Notes under the pieces: generated by a model
The model's database searches: none
What the model was told of the DNA's origin: nothing
What the model saw: only the letters and a program-made list of their open reading frames with translations
NCBI GenBank assembly: GCA_025936205.1
Contig: JAICTU010000100.1
Span: 1-21,624 of the forward strand
Direction of reading: 5' to 3'
Length of the DNA stretch: 21,624 bases
Source of the DNA: Polyangiaceae bacterium
GTDB lineage: Bacteria > Myxococcota > Polyangia > Polyangiales > Polyangiaceae
Program-made: the position numbers and the translations under genes
In this document: positions 15,251 to 21,624 of the stretch, one piece after another
Layout of the letters: every line of letters begins with the position of its first letter
Position numbering within the stretch: position 1 is the first letter of the stretch

Positions 15251-16558
15251 TTAGTGCCCTGCCAGGATTTCCTGGGCGGCGCGCTCTCCGCTCTGGATCG
15301 CCCCCGCCACGGTCGCCGGGTATTCGGCGTCGGTCGCCTCGCCCGCGAAGAACAACGTGCCCGCAATGGGCTCGGCCAGCTGCTCATGCACCCGACCGCC
15401 GCCCGGGCGCACGTAACTGTAGGCGCCCCGCGCGAAGGGATCGTGCTCGAAGGCGCTGCCCTGAAAGCCGATCAGTGAAGACAGGGCCCGTTCCACCGGG
15501 ACGCCCAGCAGACGGCACAGCGTGCCGACGGCTTCGCGTGCAGCCGTGGCCTCCCAGCGCACGGAAAGAATGCGCGCGCGCGGCCCGCCTGCCCAGGCGG
15601 TGATCTGCTGCGCCGAGCCCTGGGATTGGCGCCAGAAGGTCTGAAAGGAACCCGCTGCATCGTGCAAGAACTGCCAGTCCGGGCTCAGCGCTGGATCCCA
15701 GAATTCGTCGCGAAAGCGCAGCACCACCTTCGCCGCCTGTCCCATGGCACAGAGGGCAAAGGCTTCCTGCTTTTGCTCGAGCGGTGGATAGAAGTCGATG
15801 CCCAGTCCGCGCGGAGCCGCCAGCACACCCAGCGGAACCGTGGTAAGCAGCCGCTCGCCGGTGAACTGGCGGCTGCGATCCCCTTGCTCCACATCGACTC
15901 GCACAGAGCCGCGCTCCCAGGTGACGCTGCGCACCACCGACTGCAGGTGAATGCGCAGCGAAGATTCTCCGGCGAGCTGCCGTGCGAGCCAGTCGACGAG
16001 CGCGCCGTACCCTTGCTGCACTCGAAACTGCTCGGGTTCGTCAGCACCCGTGTCTTGCGCATCGCGAGCCAGGCTCTGGATGCTCACGTCCCCGAGTGGA
16101 GCCGCGTGGAAACCCTCCACGTAGAGCTCGAATAGTGCGCGGTCTTCGGTGTGCAGGGCGACTCGGCGAATGAAGTCGGCGGCGGAAGTGTCGGGCGCGT
16201 CGCTCTTCACGGCGAGCAGCAGGCGACGCATGCGCGCGTTGAAGTCCGGCACCTCGCGCAGCTCGACGGGTGCATCGGCCACGAGCGACCCCGACCAATG
16301 ATGTCGATCCTCGAGCGGTTCCAGCGTGAGCCCAGCCTCGCTCGAGAGCCGTAACGTCGCTGCGGGCTTGCCGTGCACGAACTCCGCGCCGAGCTCGATG
16401 GGCATCGGCCAGTCCGGGTCGCGCTGCTGCAACACACGTCCGCCGAGCCGATCGCGAGCCTCGAGCAACGTGACGCTTCGTCCTGCCTTCGCCAGAGCTC
16501 GCGCAGCCACCAGGCCCGCGATCCCGCCCCCGACAATGATGATCCCTTGCTCCGACAT
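15251..16558 (-). CDS. FAD-dependent amine oxidase family protein
   Basis: This 435-residue flavoprotein is of the monoamine-oxidase/polyamine-oxidase superfamily; it should oxidise an amine or related compound with FAD, and the substrate is unknown. The ATG at 16558 puts the dinucleotide-binding motif IIIVGGGIAGLVAARAL at residues 6-22, as usual. LLEARDRLGGRV (31-42) is the second FAD-binding motif. ELGAEFVHG and the C-terminal GTLFFAGEATDAEYPATVAG, with a helix to the end, are also typical. There is no signal peptide, so it is cytoplasmic. The ribosome site is weak; an upstream start would add 23 residues. It converges with polX, 31 bases apart. Confidence 0.93.
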   Translation of the reverse strand: MSEQGIIIVGGGIAGLVAARALAKAGRSVTLLEARDRLGGRVLQQRDPDWPMPIELGAEFVHGKPAATLRLSSEAGLTLEPLEDRHHWSGSLVADAPVELREVPDFNARMRRLLLAVKSDAPDTSAADFIRRVALHTEDRALFELYVEGFHAAPLGDVSIQSLARDAQDTGADEPEQFRVQQGYGALVDWLARQLAGESSLRIHLQSVVRSVTWERGSVRVDVEQGDRSRQFTGERLLTTVPLGVLAAPRGLGIDFYPPLEQKQEAFALCAMGQAAKVVLRFRDEFWDPALSPDWQFLHDAAGSFQTFWRQSQGSAQQITAWAGGPRARILSVRWEATAAREAVGTLCRLLGVPVERALSSLIGFQGSAFEHDPFARGAYSYVRPGGGRVHEQLAEPIAGTLFFAGEATDAEYPATVAGAIQSGERAAQEILAGH

Positions 16559-16684
16559 CTTCGAGCCAGAGTCTGAGAATGCCCCGTCCGTGCCGGTCCC
16601 GCGAATCAGAATCGCAGACCGCAGCACGGGTGTCGCAGCTTGGCCCCGATTCGACTGCCAGCGGCGGGCGGCTCGGCCTTCGGC

Positions 16685-17389
16685 TCACTTCGGAAGGAAG
16701 GGGCGCGTCGAAAATTCGAGCACCCGATCCGCTTCACCGATCTGAGTCATGAACAGGCCCGTGAACGTGCTGAACAGGATGCTACCGGTGGAGGCGGCCG
16801 TGGTGTTCGAAGGGCGGCTGATCCAGCTCTGAATCTTTTGCAGCAGCTCCTGGCTCACGGGGTTCACCAGCACCTTGACCCGCAGCACCAGCGGCCGCTC
16901 ATCCGGCAGCTGGCTGACGTGTGCCACCGGCAGCCGCTCGGTCTGCGCACAACGGCGCAACACACCATTGAGCGTGGGGCTCCATTGCCGCACCGCCTGC
17001 TGATCGGGGCGGCTTACCTCCACACGGTACATCTCTTCCCAGACGTGCCAGGTGATCTTGCAGTTCTGCAGTGTGCTCGCGAGCGGCTGATCGCTCCCTT
17101 GCGCATACAAGATGCCGGTGAGCACGATGGTGGTGGGCAAGCCCAGCTTGAGCTTGCGCAGCACGCTCGCGTCCGCCACGTCGCGAAACGCCAGCGTGAC
17201 GAAGAGCCAGCGCCGCGCGCTGTCCCATTCAAAGCGCGCCTCGCGTGGCGCGTTCGGTGCGGGGGCGGGTGCTTCGGGCGGAGCGCTCTCCTGCGCGACC
17301 GCCGAGAACGCCCTCCCGCTCAACAGCCCGGCCGCAAGCAGCGCGTGCAGGCGTCGGCGCGCCAAAGCGCGCCAGCGCTCTGGGCTCAC
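16685..17389 (-). CDS. Secreted DUF4390-like protein coupled to an Omp85 protein
   Basis: This 234-residue exported protein has a signal peptide (1-32, cleavage near AVA-Q) and a Pro/Ala-rich linker to about 47. The core resembles DUF4390 as I remember it: VLRKLKLGLPTTIVLTGILY, then WHVWEEMYRVEV, then RPLVLRVKVLVNPVSQELLQ. The biochemical role of that family is unknown. The GTG start overlaps the TGA of the upstream Omp85 gene (GTGA), and AGGGGGA six bases before it is a good ribosome site, so the two are probably made together. This suggests the product works at the outer membrane with the barrel protein. The family assignment is moderate; the coupling is seen directly. Confidence 0.8.
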   Translation of the reverse strand: MSPERWRALARRRLHALLAAGLLSGRAFSAVAQESAPPEAPAPAPNAPREARFEWDSARRWLFVTLAFRDVADASVLRKLKLGLPTTIVLTGILYAQGSDQPLASTLQNCKITWHVWEEMYRVEVSRPDQQAVRQWSPTLNGVLRRCAQTERLPVAHVSQLPDERPLVLRVKVLVNPVSQELLQKIQSWISRPSNTTAASTGSILFSTFTGLFMTQIGEADRVLEFSTRPFLPK

Positions 17390-19083
17390 TGACTTTCCCC
17401 CTGGCGGAACGGCAAGAACCCGAGGGCGTTGGCGAACGTGAACACAAAGCCGCCGAGGCTCGTGTCGAGCCGGAAACCGATGTTTCCGGTCAGGTCCATG
17501 GGGATGCGCTGCAGGCCCGAAAAGCCCGGCGCCGGGCGCGTGATGTCCCGCGGATCCGCGAGCGCGAACGCGCCGAAGCTGGCGAACACGTCGATGCCGT
17601 AGACCGAGCGCGTGCCGCGATAGAGCGGGATGCGATACTCGGCGTTCAGCTTGAGCGCGTATTGCGCGTAGCGCACGTGCTCGATGGCGGTTTGCAGAAA
17701 GTTGGGCGCGGAACGCCGATCGAAATTTAACCCCAGCAAGCGCCCGGGTTGAAAATCCGTCAGATCGCCCACGTAGTACTGCTCAAAGAACGGCGCGTTG
17801 CCGACGATCGCCCCGGCAAACAGCTCCAGCCCGAGCACGTGTCCATGCGGGAGCGCCCACCAACGGTGTGCACGCAGATCGAGCTTCTCGTACGGATAGT
17901 CGCTGCCCGCGGGCGCCGGGCTGATTTCCAGGGCCGCGGAGGCGAGCCAGCCGCGCGTCGGCATCCAGGGATGATCGCGCGTGTCGTATTCGAGCGACGC
18001 ACGCAGGGTGGAGAGCACGCTATGTCCCGGCAAGATCTTGAAATCGATCGGCTCGGTCCAGCCTCCGTAGTCGGAAGACGCCGCACGCGGGATCTGCACG
18101 TCACCGATCGACTCCAGACGATAGCCGAGCCAGAGCCGCGTCGTCAGCGAGGTGGGATAGCCGACGCCGATCTGTCCACCGGAGCGCGTGTAGGTCACGA
18201 CGGCATAACGCGCCGATTCTGCACCGTCGACGTTGACGTTGCCGTTGCCGAAGAAGTCGAGCGCGTCGTTGTAGAGCAACTCGCCCGAAAATGCCCAGCG
18301 CGTGCCCAGAAACGCCGGGTCGAAGAAGCGCACGCGCAGCGCGTATTGATCGATCGCCTCGTCGGTGGTGGCGCCCTGCGAGATGGCGAGCGCGCTGCCC
18401 AGAGTGATGCCGCTGCCGGCCAGATTGCGCTCCGCCACCGCCACGCCCGCGAAGGCAGCCAGCGGACGGCGCTCGCCATTTTCATCGGTGTCCGCGGACA
18501 GGCCCATGGCCAGATCCGTGACCACCAGCGTGTTGCGCTCGGTGACCTCGATCACGAGGATCACTCGCCCGCGCGCCGAGCCCTTGCGCAGCGAGAGCTG
18601 CACGTCACGGAAGAAGCCGCTACCGAGCAGGCGGTAGCGCGTGAGCTCGAGCGCCGGGTTATCGACGTCGAGCACATCGCCGCGATGAAACGGCACCAGG
18701 TGCTCCACCACGCGGCGCCGCGTCTTGGTGTTGCCGCGGATCTCGATATCCTCGATCAGGTAACGCAGCTCCGCCTCGCCGCGCGGCTGGTCCGCCGTCG
18801 CGGGCGCGCTCGCGCCCGGCGCGATCAGGCCCGGCGGCGAAAGCCCGGAGGAGGACGCCGCCGCCTCCGGGGAGCTCGGGGCGGGCGCAGCGGCAGGTGC
18901 AGCCTCCGGAGAGCCCGCGTCGGGCGGCGACACCGGCGCCTGCGGCGTCGAGTCGCTCGACCCGTCAGCCGGTTCCGGTTGCGCACGCGCGACGCGCGAT
19001 AGCAGAACCAGCGCTCCGAGCAGCCGCCTCGCGCGCGCTCCGAGCATCGACGCTCGCCGCGAGACGTCGGGATGGCAACTCAT
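17386..19083 (-). CDS. Omp85-family outer-membrane protein with one POTRA domain
   Basis: This 565-residue barrel protein is of the BamA/TamA superfamily. From the ATG at 19083: signal peptide to about residue 34 (ARA-Q), a long Pro/Ala/Ser-rich linker (35-104), one POTRA domain (about 106-183: LRYLIEDIEIRGNTKTRRRV, then SGFFRDVQLSLRKG), then a 16-strand-type barrel (DTRDHPWMPTRGWLASAALE is a typical Omp85 segment) ending near FVFTFANALGF. BamA has five POTRA domains and TamA three, so this is not the essential assembly factor; a secretion or specialised assembly role is inferred. An internal ATG at 19047 gives a shorter, more standard signal peptide; ribosome sites are weak at both. The stop overlaps the start of the DUF4390-like gene. 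Confidence 0.88.
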   Translation of the reverse strand: MSCHPDVSRRASMLGARARRLLGALVLLSRVARAQPEPADGSSDSTPQAPVSPPDAGSPEAAPAAAPAPSSPEAAASSSGLSPPGLIAPGASAPATADQPRGEAELRYLIEDIEIRGNTKTRRRVVEHLVPFHRGDVLDVDNPALELTRYRLLGSGFFRDVQLSLRKGSARGRVILVIEVTERNTLVVTDLAMGLSADTDENGERRPLAAFAGVAVAERNLAGSGITLGSALAISQGATTDEAIDQYALRVRFFDPAFLGTRWAFSGELLYNDALDFFGNGNVNVDGAESARYAVVTYTRSGGQIGVGYPTSLTTRLWLGYRLESIGDVQIPRAASSDYGGWTEPIDFKILPGHSVLSTLRASLEYDTRDHPWMPTRGWLASAALEISPAPAGSDYPYEKLDLRAHRWWALPHGHVLGLELFAGAIVGNAPFFEQYYVGDLTDFQPGRLLGLNFDRRSAPNFLQTAIEHVRYAQYALKLNAEYRIPLYRGTRSVYGIDVFASFGAFALADPRDITRPAPGFSGLQRIPMDLTGNIGFRLDTSLGGFVFTFANALGFLPFRQGESQ

Positions 19084-19198
19084 GAAAGGGGGAAGCAAGG
19101 GAAGGATCTACGACGCGGAAAAGCGCGCCCTACCTCGCCCAACCCGCGCGCGATGGGCTCCGGATGCGACGCAGCGCTCAGGCTAACACGGTGCGCGT

Positions 19199-19235
19199 GA
19201 TTCTGCAGAATCCAAGCCCTATCGCTGCGAATCCA
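19199..19235 (+). promoter_or_regulatory. Palindrome and direct repeat in a divergent promoter region
   Basis: GATTCTGCAGAATC (19199-19212) is a perfect 14-base palindrome. GAATCCA occurs at 19208-19214 and again at 19229-19235, 21 bases apart, two helical turns, so a regulator could sit on one DNA face. The site lies between the divergent Omp85 and lipoprotein genes. TACTAT (19240-19245) may be the -10 for the lipoprotein, nine bases before its ATG. Function is inferred. Confidence 0.4.
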
Positions 19236-19254
19236 CCAGTACTATACCGCGGCG

Positions 19255-19992
19255 ATGAAGCAGCAGTTTTGGGTGGTTTCGATCCTGTCCACGGCGCTGG
19301 CCGTCGCCAGCGGCTGTCAAAAAGAGAAGCCTCCGGAGCCTGCGCCCACGCCTGCGCCGGCCCCGGCAGCGCCGCCGGTGGCACAGGCGAAGCCCGCTCC
19401 ACCGCCCGAGCCCCCCAAGCCGGCGCCCAAGCCGCTGGAGTGGGACGATCCGCCGCAGTGGAAGAAGGTGCCCGCCTCGGGCATGCGCACGGCGAGCTAC
19501 CAGATCCCTGCTGCCAAGGGCGACAAGGAGGGCGGTGAGCTCAACGTGTTCGTGCTCGGCGGCGATGTCGACGCGAACATCCAGCGCTGGGTCGACGAGT
19601 TCAGCGGCATGGATCTGAAGACGGTGGTGCGCAATGACCGCAAGGTGAACGAGATGCGCCAAGCCGTGGTCGAGATCCCCAAGGGCAAGTTCAGCGGCGG
19701 CATGGGTGACAAGGGCCCGAGCGACAACTACGGTCTGCTCGGCGCGATCGTCGTCTCGCCGTCCGGTTCCGAATACTTCTTCAAGCTCACCGCCCCCGGC
19801 GCGACCATCAAGGCGGCGCGCGCGCCCTTCTATGCGCTGCTCGACAGCATGCGCGAGCAGGGCGGCACCGCGGAGCCGAAGAAGGCCGACGGCAAGGCGG
19901 CCCAGCCGGGCTCCACCAAGGCGGACGCCAAGCCCGCGGCCGCCGCAAAGGACGGCTCCAAGGCGGCAGCCAAGACCGCTGCCAAGCCCTGA
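19255..19992 (+). CDS. Lipoprotein with Pro-rich linker and Lys/Ala-rich tail
   Basis: This 245-residue lipoprotein has the lipobox VASGC with Cys21. Residues 24-60 are a Pro/Ala-rich spacer. The folded part (about 61-200) starts LEWDDPPQWKKVPASGMRTA and contains ANIQRWVDEFSG and EYFFKLTAPGATIKAARAPF. This resembles a lipoprotein domain I remember from Planctomycetes and related bacteria (N-x-x-RW, then FFKLTGP) with no assigned function. The last 40 residues are Lys/Ala-rich low complexity, strongly basic and unusual for an exported protein; they might bind peptidoglycan, lipopolysaccharide or nucleic acid. It ends 24 bases before the glycosylase gene, so the two may share a transcript. Confidence 0.85.
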   Translation: MKQQFWVVSILSTALAVASGCQKEKPPEPAPTPAPAPAAPPVAQAKPAPPPEPPKPAPKPLEWDDPPQWKKVPASGMRTASYQIPAAKGDKEGGELNVFVLGGDVDANIQRWVDEFSGMDLKTVVRNDRKVNEMRQAVVEIPKGKFSGGMGDKGPSDNYGLLGAIVVSPSGSEYFFKLTAPGATIKAARAPFYALLDSMREQGGTAEPKKADGKAAQPGSTKADAKPAAAAKDGSKAAAKTAAKP

Positions 19993-20016
19993 GCCGCAAA
20001 GGCGCATCGTCAGCCG

Positions 20017-20928
20017 ATGCCGGAGCTACCCGACGTCACCGTGTACGTTGAGCGCATCGCGGCGCTCACGAGCGGCGCGACGTTGCTCGGGGTCCGGCTG
20101 CGCAGCCCGTTTCTGCTGCGCTCGGTGGACCCTCCCATCTCGGCGGTCAAAGACCGCCGGGTGGGTGAGATTCGCCGCCTGGGCAAGCGCATCGTGATGG
20201 GGCTGGAGGGCGATCTATTCCTGGTGTTGCACCTGATGATCGCCGGGCGCCTGCACTGGAAGGAGCAGGGCGCGCCGATCGCGGCGAAGCAGAACCTGGC
20301 TGCCTTTGATTTTTCGACGGGCAGCCTGGTGCTGACGGAGCAGAGCACCAAGCGCCGTGCCAGCCTGTATGTGGTCGCCGGTAGCGAGGCGCTGAAGGAG
20401 CACGATCGCGGCGGGCTCGAGCCCCTCACCTGCAGCTACGCGCAGTTCAAGGCGCGGCTGACGTCCGAGAACCGCACGCTCAAGCGCGCACTCACGGCGC
20501 CCCATCTCTTCAGCGGGATCGGCAACGCCTACTCGGACGAGATCCTGCACGCCGCGGGGCTCTCGCCCGTCACGCTCACTTCACGGCTCAGCGCGACCGA
20601 GATCCGCAAGCTGCACCGGGCGATGCAGCAGACGCTGGAGCGCTGGACCGAGATCTTGCGCGGCGAATCCGCCGATGATTTCCCCAAAAAGGTGACGGCC
20701 TTTCGTCCCGGCATGGCCGTGCACGGTCGCTTCCGGGAGCCCTGCCCGGCCTGCGGCACGCTGGTTCAGCGCATCCGCTATGCCGAAAACGAGGTCAACT
20801 ACTGCCCGCGCTGCCAGACCGACGGCAAGATGCTGGCCGATCGCTCACTGAGCCGTCTGCTCGGCGATGACTGGCCGCGCACGGTAGAGGCCTGGGAAGA
20901 AGAGCACCCCGGCCTCGCCAAAGCCTGA
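20017..20928 (+). CDS. Fpg/Nei-family DNA glycosylase
   Basis: This 303-residue base-excision repair enzyme is expected to remove oxidised bases and cut the strand. It begins MPELPDV, giving the catalytic Pro2 and Glu3 after Met removal. Lys57 (LGKR) matches the conserved DNA-contacting Lys of Fpg. The helix-two-turn-helix is present (LFSGIGNAYSDEILHAAGLS, Asn170). The zinc finger has four Cys (243, 246, 263, 266). The Arg five residues before the third Cys, which contacts DNA in E. coli Fpg, is Asn258 here. About 35 residues continue past the finger (LADRSLSRLLGDDWPR and on), so it is longer than the usual 270. The PELPDVTVY start marks a side branch of the family, so the exact lesion range is open. 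Confidence 0.92.
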   Translation: MPELPDVTVYVERIAALTSGATLLGVRLRSPFLLRSVDPPISAVKDRRVGEIRRLGKRIVMGLEGDLFLVLHLMIAGRLHWKEQGAPIAAKQNLAAFDFSTGSLVLTEQSTKRRASLYVVAGSEALKEHDRGGLEPLTCSYAQFKARLTSENRTLKRALTAPHLFSGIGNAYSDEILHAAGLSPVTLTSRLSATEIRKLHRAMQQTLERWTEILRGESADDFPKKVTAFRPGMAVHGRFREPCPACGTLVQRIRYAENEVNYCPRCQTDGKMLADRSLSRLLGDDWPRTVEAWEEEHPGLAKA

Positions 20929-20942
20929 AGCCGGTACTAGTA

Positions 20943-20972
20943 GTAGACCCGAAGTCCGCGCCGGGTTTCTAC
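20943..20972 (+). terminator. Imperfect hairpin after the glycosylase gene
   Basis: GTAGACCCG (20943-20951) pairs with CGGGTTTCTAC (20962-20972) with a two-base bulge and a 10-base loop, 14 bases after the stop. No T-run follows. It may be a weak terminator. GGTACTAG just before it (20933-20940) recurs at 21021-21028, upstream of the thioesterase gene. Confidence 0.3.
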
Positions 20973-21046
20973 AAATGAAGAAGAAGGACCGAGTGCAGAG
21001 TGCCCCATCTGCCGGCACGAGGTACTAGGGTCGCCAGCCTCTGACC

Positions 21047-21520
21047 ATGAGCTCCTCAGCACCGCGCATCATTCCGGAACATTGCTGCACGCAGACCGAG
21101 CATCGCGTGAGCGTCGCCGATACCGACATGATGGGCATCGTCCACCACGCCAACTACGTGTTGCTGTTCGAGCGCGGTCGCCTGGAATACCTGCGCCGGC
21201 GCGGCTTGCCCTACAAAGCCATGGTCGACCGCGGCCTGCACATGCCGGTGGTAGAGCTGAACGTGCGCTACCGGAAGCCGGCGCGCTTCGACGATCTGCT
21301 CTGCGTGGAGACACGCTTGGGGGCGCTCTCGCGCGTCACCGTACGCTTCAACTACGCCATCTACCGTCCGCAACTCGCCCCGAGCGCGCCTGCAGAGCTG
21401 TTGCTCGAAGGGCACATCCTATTGGCTTGCGTCGACGAAAAGACCCGACCCAAACCCCTGCCGGAAGACATCGTGCAAAGCCTCTTCTTGCCGGAAGGTT
21501 CAGCGGATCATTCCAGGTAG
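21047..21520 (+). CDS. YbgC-type acyl-CoA thioesterase
   Basis: This 157-residue hot-dog-fold thioesterase should hydrolyse acyl-CoA; YbgC relatives act on short-chain acyl-CoA or acyl-carrier substrates near the membrane. The signature DTDMMGIVHHANYVLLFERG (25-44) holds the catalytic Asp27 and His34, followed by RLEYLRRRGLPYKAM and VVELNVRYRKPARFDD, both typical. Length is slightly above the family's usual 130-140 because of extra residues at both ends. It is not followed by tol genes, which often neighbour ybgC in other proteobacteria, so a Tol-Pal role is not supported here. Its last 13 bases overlap the end of the convergent regulator gene. Confidence 0.92.
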   Translation: MSSSAPRIIPEHCCTQTEHRVSVADTDMMGIVHHANYVLLFERGRLEYLRRRGLPYKAMVDRGLHMPVVELNVRYRKPARFDDLLCVETRLGALSRVTVRFNYAIYRPQLAPSAPAELLLEGHILLACVDEKTRPKPLPEDIVQSLFLPEGSADHSR

Positions 21521-21624
21521 TCGCGCGGATCGAGCTGATAGCGCTTGAGCCAGCGCTGAACCTGCGTGCGAGCCTTGCCGAGGTGCCGAGCGACGGCGCT
21601 GACGTTGCCGCGATGCTCGCGAAA
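21508..21624 (-). CDS. C-terminal end of a Fis-type regulator (sigma-54 activator-like)
   Basis: Read on the minus strand, the frame is open from the window edge to a TGA at 21510-21508, giving the last 38 residues: a helix-turn-helix of Fis type (EHRGNVSAVARHLGKARTQV, then QRWLKRYQLDPRDYLE). This is the usual DNA-binding end of sigma-54-dependent activators, and GNVSAVARHLGKARTQVQRW is very like the FHA-type activators common in myxobacteria. The rest of the gene lies outside the window, so the sigma-54 link is inference from the tail only. Confidence 0.75.
   Translation of the reverse strand, partial: FREHRGNVSAVARHLGKARTQVQRWLKRYQLDPRDYLE

Noticed and set aside
13465..15387. 640-residue open frame antisense to polX
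   Set aside because: High GC leaves few stops in the mirrored frame. The plus strand encodes a complete PolX with all motifs; the antisense product has no recognisable domain.

Overview
The window is about 21.6 kb of very GC-rich DNA with strongly G/C-biased third codon positions. It carries many secreted lipoproteins, a Ser/Thr kinase fused to signalling domains, a TonB-domain/TonB-receptor fusion, a single-POTRA Omp85 protein, stand-alone end-joining ligase and polymerase genes, and the C-terminus of a Fis-type regulator. This mix fits a Gram-negative myxobacterium (Myxococcota, possibly the Polyangia side). The lineage call is inferred from gene content only; there is no rRNA gene. I saw no tRNA, rRNA, CRISPR array, insertion sequence or phage gene. 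It reads as ordinary chromosome with several unusual multidomain genes.

Layout. 3-467: C-terminal end of an unidentified gene with a possible helix-turn-helix. 557-4521: a coupled pair, a TonB-dependent receptor carrying its own TonB C-terminal domain, then a Cys-rich lipoprotein. 4528-4791 (-): small exported protein. 4792-5212: non-coding and palindrome-rich. 5213-7596: a coupled pair, a kinase-FHA-degenerate-GGDEF protein and a single-pass membrane protein. 7597-7873: non-coding with short repeats. 7874-9299: a small unknown protein and an aldo/keto reductase. 9300-9520: non-coding with three hairpins. 9521-10195: coiled-coil lipoprotein. 10224-10877 (-): ThuA-like protein.

10963-15219 is a DNA-repair block. 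A LigC-type ATP-dependent ligase and a LigD-type polymerase (-) converge, and the polymerase gene diverges from a PolX/PHP polymerase gene. Together they could fill and seal breaks, but no Ku gene is in the window. 15251-16558 (-) is a flavin amine oxidase. 16685-19083 (-) is a coupled pair, an Omp85 barrel protein then a secreted DUF4390-like protein. 19255-20928 (+) is a lipoprotein then an Fpg/Nei-type DNA glycosylase. 21047-21520 is a YbgC-type thioesterase, whose end overlaps the end of a convergent Fis-type regulator gene cut by the window edge.

The best leads are the kinase-FHA-GGDEF fusion whose GGDEF motif reads DALKF, the TonB-receptor fusion with its lipoprotein, the Omp85/DUF4390-like pair, and the split end-joining block. 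Assignments rest on motifs read by eye; no database search was possible.
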